NCBI RefSeq assembly: GCF_030272615.1
Contig: NW_026729279.1
Coordinates: 52,955-116,954 of the forward strand
Origin: Cryptomeria japonica
Taxonomy: Eukaryota > Streptophyta > Pinopsida > Cupressales > Cupressaceae
Reading direction: 5' to 3'
DNA length: 64,000 nt
Positions 23,401 to 33,674 of this stretch are shown here, piece after piece. The notes beneath the pieces are model-generated. The model did not search any database, was not told the origin of the DNA, and worked only from the letters and a program-made list of their open reading frames with translations. Positions within the stretch are counted from its first letter, which is position 1, and every line of letters starts with the position of its first letter. The position numbers were made by a program, and so were the translations under genes.

Positions 23401-26005
23401 CTGGTTTAGCCACAGCGACAATATTTGAAATCCATGGGGAATAATCAATAGGGCGGATAAATCCAGCCTCCAATAACTTTTCAATCTCAGCCTTAACAAG
23501 CAGAGCCACCTTAGGATTCATTTTTCGAATCTTTTGTTTCACGGGCTTAGCATCAGGAACTAAGACAATGTTATGAGTAACAATCTTAGGATCTATACCA
23601 GGCATGTCAGAGTATGTCCAAGCAAAGATCTCGGGGAATTCATGCAATAAATCTTCATATTGTTTTTGTTCCTCTCCATCCAAACATTTTCCAATTTTAA
23701 TAACTTTCTCTTTATTGCAAGGGTCCATCTTAACATCAGTGGTGTCACTTATGAGAAGATTACTTTGTTGAGGAGTATCCTTTAGCTGAGGGAATTCTTT
23801 CACAATCTCATCATTATCCGTCTCTTTTCCAAAGTAGGCTTCAGTGTTCAAACAATAAGGGAGTCCCCTATTGTGATGATAACGAGGAAGAGTGTCATAT
23901 GCTCCTAAAAATTCAGCTAAAGCATCATCGGTAGGGAAAACGTCAAAAGCACAAGCACACAAAGGATCCCCATCAATGTACTCGGGGTGTTGCATTGATA
24001 GAGAGGTAGAAATAACATTAACACTAATGCATGGTCTTTTAGAAGCTTTAGTGCGCTTGCAGGGATTATAGCCAAGTCCAAAGGCATAACTGTGAAAATT
24101 AGTCTCTAGAGGAACTTTTATCCCTTGTTCATGAACACCGCAACCATTTCCATGATACCCATGCTTAGCAAAAATGCGAAAACCACGACCATAACGATCA
24201 GCCATTTCAGGAAGAGAAGGTGGTTTTTCATAAGACAAAGAATCAAACTCTTCATAATTAGAGGTGTGAGGAGAAGAAGTTTGAGAAGCGGCCACAAAAT
24301 TATTACTCATAGGTTCGGGTAAGATTGATTGATTTTTAGCTTCTTCCTTCTTTTCAACTTTAAGCTCTCTAGAAGGAACCTTATATTCACCTACAAAGGT
24401 GGGATTAAAATCAAGAGATCCCCAATCATCTTCTTCGAGGATCTTCCCAGGATCAAAATCCTTCTTATGTGTAGTTTCAAGTCGAGAAGAATCTTCTTCA
24501 AGAGCTCCAGACTCATCCAAAGAATTTTGATCATCGGAGAGCGAGGATTCACCGATAGGTATCTTATATAAAGAGTCATCACTAGATGAGGACGGCTTAG
24601 AAGAACCCCCCTTGGAAGTAGATGTTTGCAAACAAGCTTGAAAATTAGTATCACCTATCAAGGTATATGTCTTATTGTTATAAATAAATTTAACTTGTCT
24701 ATGCAATGTAGAGGGGATAGCTTGCATACTGTGAATCCAAGGTCTCCCTAGTAGCAAGTTGTACGTTAGATTTCCCGACATAACATGGATAGGTGTAGGC
24801 AAAGTAATCGGCCCCACTGTGATGGGTAAGGTGATAGTACCTAATGAAGTTTTAGCCACATTATCAAAGCCTCGAATAGGACGAGAGTCCGGTTCAACTA
24901 AGGATGTATCCACATTCATCTTATGCAAAAGATTAATGCTACACACATTAAGACCAGAGCCATTATCTACTAGTGTTCGCCTTATAGCAGTGTCTTTCAT
25001 GATAACCACAATCATCAAGGGATCATATTGATGTTGGATTTCACTAGTAGGCAACTCATCTTGGGTAAACACAATTTGAGCTTTAGGATTCATCACAGAG
25101 TTAACCAAAGATGCTATATTACTAGATGTATTCGGTGGAGGAACATTCAAATCTTTCAAGGCATCTTGTAACATTCCATGATGAGCGGAAGAAGTTTGAA
25201 TCAAATCCCAAAGGGATATCTTAGCAGGGGTAGCTTTAAGTTGTTCTATGAGATCATATTCCTTACTAAGAACTTGCAAAATACGGGGAGCTTGTGGAAG
25301 AATCGGTTGAGGATTCGGAAGAGAAACTGGGATAACAGGAGGAGGACTAGGCTGCCTATTATTTCTGGTATGATAAGTATGGGCAACCGCATGATAACTC
25401 TCTCTAGTTATTTGCTTGGCATAACTATAAGGACTTATAGGTTTTCTTCCTTGCACAATGATGATTGGTTTATTCGGAGTACAAAAGGAATCATGATCAT
25501 ATCCTCCTTGAACAGTAAGGAGAGGTGATTTAGGAACTTGAAAGGTGGGAGAAGGATAAGCACCTTGGACTTCAAAGAGAGGCTTTTTATGCTCATTCAA
25601 GTTTATCATGTTAACCAATTTAGAAGTTTTGTTTTTGTTTAGAGATTTCGATAAAGCCACAAAGTCATCAAGAGCATCATCCAACAAAGCATGATCATAT
25701 CTATTAAAAGGTTTATCTTTTGATTTAAAAGGAGACATCTCCTCATAGAGGGGATTGTTGAAAACAACCATGTTACTAGATTTAGTGGAAGAGTTGATAG
25801 GAATGTACCCTTGAGAGGATTCATTCAACTTATCTTTCTCATCGCAACGAAATGGCATAGTAACAAGGTTTATGAGTTTTTGGTAAAATGAAGGTTTGGT
25901 ATCTTTAGGGTTCAAAAACTCATATAAAGCTTCATCTAATTCATCTTGGCTATACTCATAATAATCATCATAAGCATGAACATTTTGCAAATAAAAGTCA
26001 GACAT
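20459..26005 (-). CDS. Intact gag-less pol polyprotein, Tat-like Ty3/gypsy
   Basis: This single 1848-residue frame carries all enzymes of the element. Residues 249-272 (EYDLIEQLKATPAKISLWDL) are the segment that normally follows gag in Tat elements. The aspartic protease has D347 in LVDNGSGLN and ends LLGRPWIHSMQAIP. A G-patch-like segment lies at 611-648 (KHGYHGNGCGVHEQGI, then GLGYNP). RT spans about 840-1030, with D912 and YVDD at 974-977. The first RNase H (1115-1235) has lost its first Asp (LLYTAASSHA). A second, archaeal-type RNase H (1264-1385) keeps D1270, E1308 and D1332. Integrase has H1495, H1502, C1533 and C1536, and the triad D1565, D1626, E1662. There is no gag fold or CCHC knuckle in the first 250 residues, so particles would need Gag from elsewhere. 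The ATG lies about 155 nt after the primer site. Confidence 0.95.
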   Translation of the reverse strand: MSDFYLQNVHAYDDYYEYSQDELDEALYEFLNPKDTKPSFYQKLINLVTMPFRCDEKDKLNESSQGYIPINSSTKSSNMVVFNNPLYEEMSPFKSKDKPFNRYDHALLDDALDDFVALSKSLNKNKTSKLVNMINLNEHKKPLFEVQGAYPSPTFQVPKSPLLTVQGGYDHDSFCTPNKPIIIVQGRKPISPYSYAKQITRESYHAVAHTYHTRNNRQPSPPPVIPVSLPNPQPILPQAPRILQVLSKEYDLIEQLKATPAKISLWDLIQTSSAHHGMLQDALKDLNVPPPNTSSNIASLVNSVMNPKAQIVFTQDELPTSEIQHQYDPLMIVVIMKDTAIRRTLVDNGSGLNVCSINLLHKMNVDTSLVEPDSRPIRGFDNVAKTSLGTITLPITVGPITLPTPIHVMSGNLTYNLLLGRPWIHSMQAIPSTLHRQVKFIYNNKTYTLIGDTNFQACLQTSTSKGGSSKPSSSSDDSLYKIPIGESSLSDDQNSLDESGALEEDSSRLETTHKKDFDPGKILEEDDWGSLDFNPTFVGEYKVPSRELKVEKKEEAKNQSILPEPMSNNFVAASQTSSPHTSNYEEFDSLSYEKPPSLPEMADRYGRGFRIFAKHGYHGNGCGVHEQGIKVPLETNFHSYAFGLGYNPCKRTKASKRPCISVNVISTSLSMQHPEYIDGDPLCACAFDVFPTDDALAEFLGAYDTLPRYHHNRGLPYCLNTEAYFGKETDNDEIVKEFPQLKDTPQQSNLLISDTTDVKMDPCNKEKVIKIGKCLDGEEQKQYEDLLHEFPEIFAWTYSDMPGIDPKIVTHNIVLVPDAKPVKQKIRKMNPKVALLVKAEIEKLLEAGFIRPIDYSPWISNIVAVAKPDNKIRMCTDFRDLNKASLKDDFPLPNIDMIVDSTVGHALLSFMDGFSGYNQIFINPQDQFKTTFTTPWGTFCWIMMPFGLKNAGATYQRAMTLIFHDYMHKILEDYVDDILAKSFLRMDHIKILHQIFERIRKYHMCLNPRKCVFGVDSGKLLGFIVSHRGIEVDTKKIDAIVNMPPPRNVSQLKSLQGKIQAIRRFVSQLADHTFPFTQLLKKNITFQWNEDCQQAFEDLKMYLANPPILQPAEPSKPFLLYTAASSHALAALLAQHDKDGKECPVYYISRTLLDYETRYSAIERQCLALVFATQKLRHYLLNSEVHVMVKFDPLKHLFSKTDLSGCLAKWVMMLTEFDLKFVSQRAIKGQALTDHLAEAPSPFSFPNLESFPDDFILSIEKDETWELYFDGSRCRTGSGAGVVLISPTKKPIPLSYRLNFLCTNNIAEYEALIAGIKAALALNIKHIHIYGDSQLIIRQVTGIYQAKQDKLSQYKDLAISLLQKFDSYTMEPVPRKDNRHVDAMACVASLVSLEDLVVDLKFVIHNLISLAIVDDPSLVTCCDFIDSDEWYSHIVRYLTDGTFPDSANRNTRARIRKLSARYIILSNVLYRRGYDGLLLRCLNKSEIPVALEEAHSGACGGHFGGKSLVHRLLRMGYYWQTMQKDSFSFVKKCHQCQQHNNLIHAPAQELHSQVASWPFSAWGLDLIGKISPPSSQGHTFIITATDYFTKWVEAIPLRSTTAEVICQFLLENIISRFGIPSTIISDNGTSFKNKDMKKFLEKYHIKHRFSTPYYPQSNGQAESSNKIIEQILRKTVNKHGKDWSNQLIYALWAYRTSVRIDTGTSPYNLVYGADAIMPLELEIPSLRVSLKGIVDGDSYREQRLQQLEMLDEQHINALEHIQAYHKTLQRSYNDKVIQRSFSVGDLVLYENQRNVNALPAEKGKFSPNWLGPYIVIEDYGSGAYKIADVDGMPLKEPINAMHLRRYYA

Positions 26006-26176
26006 TTTGAAATAAAAATTGCATGAAATTTAAACACACAATGCAAAGAAACACACTCTTTTTTATTTTTTCTCTTTTTAATAAAAATTAAATGAAAACA
26101 CACTAAATCTAGATCTAGATCTAACAAATGCAATGCAAGAAGAAGCAATGATAGATTCACGTCGGGTTCACCAAAA
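26006..26176 (-). other. Leader and primer site of inner gypsy
   Basis: Reading on the minus strand, the LTR ends CACACA and is followed by TTT and TGGTGAACCCGACG (26160-26173), a TGG-starting primer-type site. The shorter string TGGTGAACC occurs at the same place in the outer gypsy (30150-30158) and near 32250. I could not assign the tRNA. The rest is a short AT-rich leader before the pol ATG, with no room for a gag gene. Confidence 0.65.
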
Positions 26177-27848
26177 TGTGTGGGGGAAAAAGCAAGACTA
26201 GGTTATCATTCCCTAATCCTACCTCTTATCACACATTACGGAATACAAAAGAGCCTAGAGGTATGGCACAATTGGCTACTTATTTTTGTGAAAGAGAGAG
26301 CCACAGGCTACCTATTAGGGTTTCTATTCCTTTGTTGTAATTGAAAGGTAAGATTATGCAAGTCCAATTCCTAACCCTAAAATGTAAGTATGAACTAACA
26401 ACAAGATTGCAGAATTGAACTTAAACAATGGAAAGCTGTAAACACAAGGATAAAACAAGAATGCAAATGCGTACCCGGAGTCAAAATCGGACTGAAAATG
26501 TTCAGGACGGGGGCGCAGGCGCCACTGTCCTGATTCTACACCTGAAACTGCACCGAAAACTGCTGTTTTGCACTCTGGAACACTAGCGGAAACTGTCGAA
26601 AGTGCTTTCTGTCCGGAGGACCAGGGCGCCCAACGCCTCTGTCCCAGGGACCAGGGCGCCCAGCGCCCCTGTTCTGGCAGGACCAGGGCACCCAGCGCTC
26701 CTGTCCCAGTCTTTTGCTCTGCAATTTGATGCAAAGTGCTATCTCAACCTGTTCTCTCCGGAACAGTATCCTGCGGCGTCATCCGAGTCCCGAAACCTGC
26801 ACTGATATCTGAAAAAGGGTGTATGGGCAGCTATATATGGTTTTGCCTTAGTCAAACCCCCGCTTCGGTGATTTCCACCTCCACGAATAGCCAAGTTGTT
26901 TTGTAAAATGTATTGTGTGTGCAGACCTAGTGTGTGTGCAAGGTCCTAAAATGCAAGAAAGCAAACTAGAGCAACTTAGAAAGTAAACCCTAATTGCTTG
27001 TAAATGATAATGTAAATGCTCTAAATCAAGATGCAAAGTGATCTAAAGCATGAATGAAGGATATATTGAAGCTTATGCAAAGACATGAAAACAACATGAA
27101 ATCATACCCAACCCTCAAGGGCGGGGTACAAGCCAATCTTCAGTCGGTAATCTCCTATTGTTCTTCAATGTCTTCCAAGCCCTAAATGGATGAATGGATT
27201 TGATAAATGCTTGATAGAGGGATGTTGAAAGTGGTTGAAGTCTTCAAAGATCTGCTCTTTCACTGCATATGAGGTTCCTAGAAATAAAAATCCCCTCCTT
27301 TCAAATGAAGAAAGACAGCTCTTATGTATGAAACCCTAGGTCGCAATTTCGTCTTTTGGCCGACCTAGAGATCGAATATCCCGCCAATTTCTTGGGGTTA
27401 AGCTTTATTTTATGATTGGATCGCGCTCCTAAAATTTCGGGAAAAATGTCCGGGACCGTGTGCACTCCAGGCGCCACGGTCCCGACAACTTTTCACCAAA
27501 TTTTCAGGGCCGTCAGATATGATGATTTTAGAGAGAATCCCGAAGTTATAGGTGATTTCGAGATGTTTTGACCCCCGAAATCAAGCCCCCAAGCTCAGAA
27601 TAGGGCCTAATTAGGGTTTTTGATTAAGTGATGTATTGCAGGAATAAAATGAAAGGGGCACACTTTAATGAAAGGGCCCGACTTTATGATGTGGAAAATG
27701 ATGAAATAGAACCTTTAGACCTAATTAATTTTATTAATTAAGTGCTAAAGGGGAAATGTAATGCAAAATGCAACTGCGCCAAGGCGGGTGCTAAACTAGG
27801 TGTTAAATTGTACAGCTTTAGCAAGTGCGTACAATTTATGACGTTACA
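26177..27848 (-). repeat. 5' LTR of inner gypsy (right)
   Basis: It has the same 1672-bp length and ends as the left LTR, with scattered base differences concentrated in CG-containing words. It includes the minisatellite at 26618-26709. Confidence 0.93.
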
Positions 27849-27853
27849 ATAGA

Positions 27854-29684
27854 TTTGAAGGTTTTGATTAGGAGGAGCTAGGAATTGGTTTCCTTTATCA
27901 TGCACACTAGCTATAGATATGGTATTGTTATCAATAAGGTCTTGAATTCTACTCCTTAGGGAATAACACTTTTCAGTGTCATGATCAAGTTGATGATTAT
28001 ATTGGAAAAAGGATTTGGCATCATAATAAGGTGGAAAAGGTTTGGTTGTGTTAATTGGTTTTATGGGATGAAGTTTAAACACATTCTTGTTCAACAATTA
28101 TTTCATAATTCTATGCAAAGATACAAAAAGAGGAGTAAATTATTTTCTAAAATATTTAAGTAAAGGAAGCACACATATTTTTGCGTCTGCTACTTGAGTA
28201 TTGTTGTTATCATTTAACCTGATTAATCCCTTGTTTGGTTTAAACTTCATAAGAGGTTGTTGAGCACTCTCATTCTTATCTATCAGATCCATTGAAGGAG
28301 ATTGTTCAAATTGACTCACTTGAAGCTAATAGATATGAAGTACTACACACAACTACATAAAGGAAGTAAACTCAAAAAGAAAAGCTTATCCCTAATGTCT
28401 TTTGCAAATTAGAAATGAAAATTATTTGAACATCTTGATCAGGCATAGGATAATGAATTTGAAAATACAAATTCTTATATCTACCTATTAAATCAGCCAC
28501 TTTTTCTTTAACACATTTCATATAATGCATTAAATCAATCAAAGTAATACTAGGACCAATATTATTGTGAAATATTTGAATGAAAGAATTAGCCAATTGT
28601 TGAAACAATTTAATTGAATAAGGAGGCAAAGAAAAATAACATTGCAAAGCATTATCCCTAAATGTTATAGTAAACAATTTAGCCAAAATTCTTTGATCAT
28701 AAAAAAAATCAGTACACAAAGTTTTAAATGTTTTCACATGAGTCATGGGATTACCTTTTCCATTATAAAGCTATAATTAAGGGACTTCCACATGTTTAGG
28801 GGAGATGACATGAACAATATTGTTAGATAATGGGCTCACTACATCAAATGTGGGCACATTAAACTTTGATTGGTTCATGGAAACTATTTGTTGTTGCAAG
28901 GAATACATGGTCTGAGCTAGGCTATATATGGTTGCTTCAATTGAGGGGTTTAAATTAGACATGTTAGATTGGAATGAAGGAGTAACATTGTTAAATGGAG
29001 GATGAGGTTGGCAATAAGGAGGTGGGACACTATGATAGGTAGGTATGTGATATGATTGGGTAACAAATGGAGGACTCACGGAAAGAGAGATGAAAGAGTT
29101 TTGATTACTAATGTTTACCCCTAGACTAACATGTGTAGGAATAACTCTTTGTGTGCAAGTAGCCATGATGTTGGATGTGAAAGTAGGCACACTAGTGATA
29201 GAGGTATCATAGAAATGGAATGATTAACTTCACTAGGGGTTTGAGTGTAACCAAGACATTCAACACAACTTTTCAAAGGCGTGATATTAGTTTCAACAAT
29301 AAGAGAAAGGCCACACAACAAATCAACACAAATTTTATCACTTTGAACCATTCTTTTTAATTCTTCAATCAATGGGATAGCATCAATTTTCAGGTATTGT
29401 TAACTCATCCATTGTTTAAAATTTTTAAATTCATTGTAAATATTCTCCAACTGGTCAACGAAAACCCTAGTTAGTTATTCACCCTCATCATGAGAATTAT
29501 GTAGAGAATGAGGAAAAATAACATCAATTGTTAGAGTAGTAGAACCATCCACAAACAAGTTATCCAAATTAAGCTCCTTGTTCTTATAAATTAAACCTTG
29601 GGAAGCCTTAATTTTGCAACTTCTTTTCATAGAAATATTATAGGTAGGACTAATGGTAGTAAAACTCATGCACAAAGGAGGCAA
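27854..29684 (-). pseudogene. Outer gypsy gag remnant
   Basis: The likely start is the ATG at 29682-29684 (MPPLCMSFTTISPT). The core gag domain lies at 28372-28760: NGKGNPMTHVKTFKTLC, then LAKLFTITFRDNALQCYF and SIKLFQQLANSFIQIFHNN, matching the Ty3/gypsy gag family. A proline-rich segment (28777-29190) precedes it. Downstream, at about 27950-28060, is a degenerate zinc-knuckle-like piece (SFFQYNHQLDHDTEKCYSL) in which the first Cys is gone. There are several in-frame stops and shifts. The reading frame is cut at 27853 by the inner gypsy and continues beyond it at 15083. Gag here could once have supplied particles for a gag-less partner. Confidence 0.75.
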
Positions 29685-30149
29685 ATTTGAATTTGAATTT
29701 GAAAATTATGATTAAGAAATAAAAAATTAACCAATTAATTAAGAAATTTAATTTGTGATTTTGAAAGAGAAATGCATCTAGATCATTCATAAAAATACGT
29801 TCTATAAATTAATTTGAAAATTTATGCAACCCACATGGTAAATTTAAGAATTATAAATTATTTTTTGTAAATTCAACCACTAAATTTGTGTAATTCAATT
29901 TGAAAATGAGATCTAGGAGGGAAAATTTTAATTTTAAATTAAATGAATAATCAGATCTGAAATGACTAATCCAATTTAGACAACCCGCAAGCTCAATTTT
30001 AGAATTGAAAATTAAGATTTTTGTGAATTCAACCTCTAAATTTTTTAAAATAATATTAAAAAATTAAAATTTCAAATTAAAATTTGAAGTTGAAATTGCA
30101 TACACTCGGATGTGAGAATATAAATCGGAATTGTAGGTGTAAGGAGCTA
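29685..30149 (-). other. Leader of outer gypsy
   Basis: This AT-rich, non-coding stretch lies between the gag start and the primer-type site. Repeated 'aaattttaaatt'-type words make it low complexity. Confidence 0.5.
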
Positions 30150-30158
30150 GGTTCACCA
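30150..30158 (-). other. Primer-type site of outer gypsy
   Basis: The minus strand reads TTTTGGTGAACC immediately inside the right LTR, sharing its first nine TGG... bases with the inner gypsy site; the following bases differ. The tRNA was not identified. Confidence 0.55.
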
Positions 30159-30161
30159 AAA

Positions 30162-31299
30162 TGTAATGGTAAAAAATTAGGGTTTTCACCATAGAAGGAA
30201 GAAACTGCTAGTTTTGTGACTTAGGGACCATTACATTAAATGAGGGAGGTAAACCCAATAGCTCTGGCCACAAACCAACAAGGATAAGGGCTGAGAATTA
30301 TATTGGATTTACTAGGAGTTTGGAATGAATTACCCTCTTTTGAGTTAAATTGTGAAAATGTTGAAATTAGGGTAAATGTACTGGAATTGATATAAAAATG
30401 CATGAACAACAAGCTATAGTGATCGAATAAAACTAAAAATTTGGATTTTGAAGATTGTAAGAGGATTCAAATTTGTTCCCAGAAGGAGCTCCTGATTTCT
30501 TGGGACTGGTGTGATGGTCACTCTAGTCCTCTGCACTTTTCGCACTCCAATGGAGGATCGATTCATCTTTGTAAACAAATCTTATCCTGAAGATCATAGC
30601 TCTATACCTACTCCTAAACATAGAAGATAAGGGAAATAGGTTGGGAATAGGGGTTTGCCTTAGGTCAAACCATGGTTTTGGAAATAACCAATTGCTATAA
30701 TGGAAATGTTCTTTGTTTGAGGGAGATGTTGAATAATGATTGAAACACAATTGCTATACCTCCTTGTGAAGTTTTTTTTGTCTCCACATGGAATTAGGGT
30801 TTCATGAGGTCTTCAGTAACATAGAACATGAATATCAACTCCAATGCTTGAATCTTGACTTTATCTTTCCTCCAATGCTTCAATGAAGATTGATTGCTTG
30901 CTTTCTTAAAGTTGAAAGATTGATTGCTTGATGTCAAATTGAATTTCATGTGTGTGGATGATCAAATGAGAGGGATAGGCCTCCTTTAATACTTTCCCAT
31001 TAAAAACTAATTTGATTTTTTGACATGAACCGACATAAACCTGGAATTCCCACTCACATTTTATGATCATTAAGGGGCTCAAATTTTGGTCCTAATTGGG
31101 ACAACTAGGGAGCCACACCTTGGTATTTCCCAATTAGAGAACAAAACTAAGGGACAGGATGATGCATGCATTGAAAATGGTGATAAATATACATAGCATG
31201 AGCAAAATCAGGTCTTCTTCATGCCTTAGAGCATGAACGCCAAGATGAGGGCCCAAATGTGGGCAAAATTGTAAGGGAGTACAATTTAAAGATGCTATA
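30162..31299 (-). repeat. 5' LTR of outer gypsy (right)
   Basis: It pairs with 11681-12864. Its final ctata in place of ctaca still abuts a perfect gtttt duplication, which fixes the edge despite the mutated terminus. Confidence 0.8.
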
Positions 31300-31304
31300 G
31301 TTTT

Positions 31305-33582
31305 GTTTCTATTTTGTAATGAGTTGAGGGCCCTTCCCCCACTTATATTAATAAAAAAAATCATGTTACTAGTAATCTTATGAAAAATGTTGCCTTTATT
31401 AATATATTTTGGGCAATTAAAGTCAATATATATGTAATTTATTATTTCTTTAATATGGTGGTTAAATCTATTTATTTAGAGGATTTAGAGGATATGGTTT
31501 GGATTTAATTAAACAAAATATTTACTTAATAAAAGAGGACTAATAAAGGTGAAGGTTGAATTAAGTAAATAACAACTACTTATTTGATTGTCTACGATGA
31601 GGTAAAGTGTAGCGTGGTCAAGTATGAGATAATTTAGGTTTCTACAAAAATCACTAGAATTCTCATGCAATGACTATGAAAAAAAGGTTGAAGTAGGAAA
31701 GCATGAAAATATAAAGTAAAATATAGAATGGATAACCTCATTATGTATGTATATTGACATCACAAATGGGGATCCCTAAATAAACATGAAAGGTTAGAAC
31801 AAAAGTATAATCAAAATGGGAAGGAGAGTTGCATAAATATAATATACTATCATGCCTGTGCACATTTACATCATTAGTCATATAAAGAGAAGAAGAAGCA
31901 TGCATCTCATCAAAATGTGAAGTAAGTAGTTAAGATATAATGATGCACAATAACAAGGTCTATGAAAGATTAAAGAAAAAACACATGATGAAACAATACC
32001 TCCATCCATATGATAAAAAAGATGTATGGATATAAAGTATGATTGAATCATAATTTACAAAGAATATAAACATATGAAAGTTTGTAAATTATATATTGAT
32101 TAAAGCTAAGGGAAATGGAAAAAGTATCTATGATAAAAGATGTATCAATAATGGATAAATAGAAGTAGGCAAGTAGGGAAGAAATATAAGTTCAAGCCCT
32201 AAAATTATGAAATTGAAATCCCTAATGTCATACTATAGAGGTCTAAGAGTAGATGGGTTCACCAAAATAAGGTAAAATATTACTTCCTGAAGCCTAATGC
32301 AAGATAATCAGATAAAATGCAACATCTCAACATCACACAACCTAGATTATTTAAAATGTCGGCTAAGAAATGATAATTAAAACAAATATATTTTAAATAC
32401 AATTGAAAATGCAAAGAGGATTAAGATACATATCTCTAGGGTTGAAATGCGGGCAAATCATGTGGGGTTAGATTGAGATCTCCTTGTTTTTCAAATAGAA
32501 ATACATCATAACTACTTGGAAAATACATTACAATCATAATTTCCATGTTTCATTGAATACCAAGAACTAAATTATTTAAAAATGCCTTGGGGGATCGTAA
32601 ATTTGCATCCTATTCTCCCAAGGCAACCCTCTTTGTTGGATGAGAATTATAGTTATATTAATAATTAAAAAAAACACTCTTCTCTCTTCTAATATCTTAT
32701 AATGATGATGCAAATGTAGGTTTCTTTAAATGTTTGAAATAAAAAGATTGCTTAGACAATATTCTGCATGCATAAGATATTCAATATTTTATAAATGATT
32801 AATTAATACACATTGAATGTCTTGAATTATCAGGGTATATAGCACTAAATTTTATGAAATGTTTGTCAAATCAACTCAGAGAAAAAAAAAATAGGTAAGA
32901 ATAAACAGATTTTGAAATAAAATTTTTAAATTCGAATAAACAATTTCACATGATACTAGATTAGTGGTACACGACATGATTAATTTCAAAAATTTAAATA
33001 CAAATATAAAATATTTGCAAGTGCCCTATGCTCCCAAGGCAACCCTCTTTATTGGATGAGAGTTATAGTTGTATTAATAATTTATAAAAAAACATTCTTC
33101 ATCTTCTAATTATTCTATTATGATAATGCAAATATAGAGTTCAAATGAAAAGATTGGTTACACAATATTTTGAATACATAATATATTCAATAATTTACAA
33201 ATAAAAAACGAATACACATTGAATGTCTTGAATTACTAGAATATATGGCACTAAATCTCATGAAATGTTTGCCAGATCAACTCATAGCAAAAACAAAATA
33301 GATAAGAATAAACAGATTTTGAAATTTTCGAATGATCAATTTCACATGATGCTAGATTAGTTATACACCACATGATTAACGTCAGACAATAAAATACCAA
33401 ATATTAACAATGAATAACCAAACATAGAAATATTACAGTAATTATATAATATAAGAAAACATACAAATACAAAATAAGATACAATCCGATGTACAGAGAC
33501 AAATAGAACAATAATAAATTGAAGTTCGAATATTTTCTTGTAAAAAAGCCGGCACGTTGCTCACAACTTCGTGCAGACAAAA
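31305..33582. other. AT-rich non-coding region with diverged duplication
   Basis: I see no gene here. At 32250-32261 the minus strand reads TTTTGGTGAACC, like the two gypsy primer sites, suggesting a further gypsy LTR edge near 32262, but no LTR pair is visible. The right half holds a diverged tandem duplication (32615-32985 and 33031-33382). Confidence 0.45.
32615..33382. repeat. Diverged tandem duplication, period about 400-420 bp
   Basis: Both copies begin 'ctcccaaggcaaccctcttt' and share 'ggatgaga', 'cacattgaatgtcttgaatta' and 'aataaacagattttgaaat' in the same order, ending near 'catgattaa'. Many small indels separate them, so the duplication is old. Confidence 0.75.
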
Positions 33583-33627
33583 ATGGCGGCGAGAACTCTG
33601 TGTTTGGCGGGCGAAGTAGAGGAATGA
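33583..33627 (+). other. Short GC-rich ORF upstream of the cysteine-rich candidate
   Basis: ATG at 33583 opens 14 codons (MAARTLCLAGEVEE) before TGA. The base composition is like an exon and unlike the flanks. It could be a remnant first exon, an upstream ORF or chance. Confidence 0.2.
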
Positions 33628-33674
33628 CTGTTATTTAAACGTTCAGCCTCTTCAATATTTGGTAGGAATTAGAA

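Larger units (their letters stand above)
15089..27848 (-). mobile_element. Inner Ty3/gypsy element (Tat-like), pol-only with antisense PMD gene
   Basis: Both LTRs are 1672 bp (15089-16760 and 26177-27848), with TG...CA ends and perfect ataga duplications (15084-15088 and 27849-27853), so the insertion into the outer gypsy is complete. On the minus strand the order is 5' LTR, primer-type site TGGTGAACCCGACG, one 1848-residue pol ORF, a spacer, an antisense PMD gene, a polypurine tract and the 3' LTR. The LTRs differ by a few per cent by eye, so the insertion is more recent than its host. Dual RNase H domains and an extra antisense ORF between pol and the 3' LTR point to the Tat lineage. No gag domain is present. 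Confidence 0.92.
11681..31299 (-). mobile_element. Outer Ty3/gypsy element, gag-only (contains inner gypsy)
   Basis: The LTRs at 11681-12864 and 30162-31299 both start 'tgtaatggtaaaaaattagggtt'. They are flanked by perfect 5-bp duplications gtttt (11676-11680 and 31300-31304). The right LTR ends ctata where the left ends ctaca, a C-to-T change in the terminal CA. The element reads on the minus strand: primer-type site next to the right LTR, gag at 29684-27854, protease remnant at 15083-14494, and a polypurine tract next to the left LTR. Without the nested inner gypsy the internal region is only about 4.5 kb and has no RT, RNase H or integrase. The form matches non-autonomous gag-bearing gypsy elements. 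Confidence 0.85.

Noticed and set aside
23253-25528. Plus-strand ORFs opposite the inner gypsy pol
   Set aside because: They are antisense shadows of an intact polyprotein with no recognisable content.
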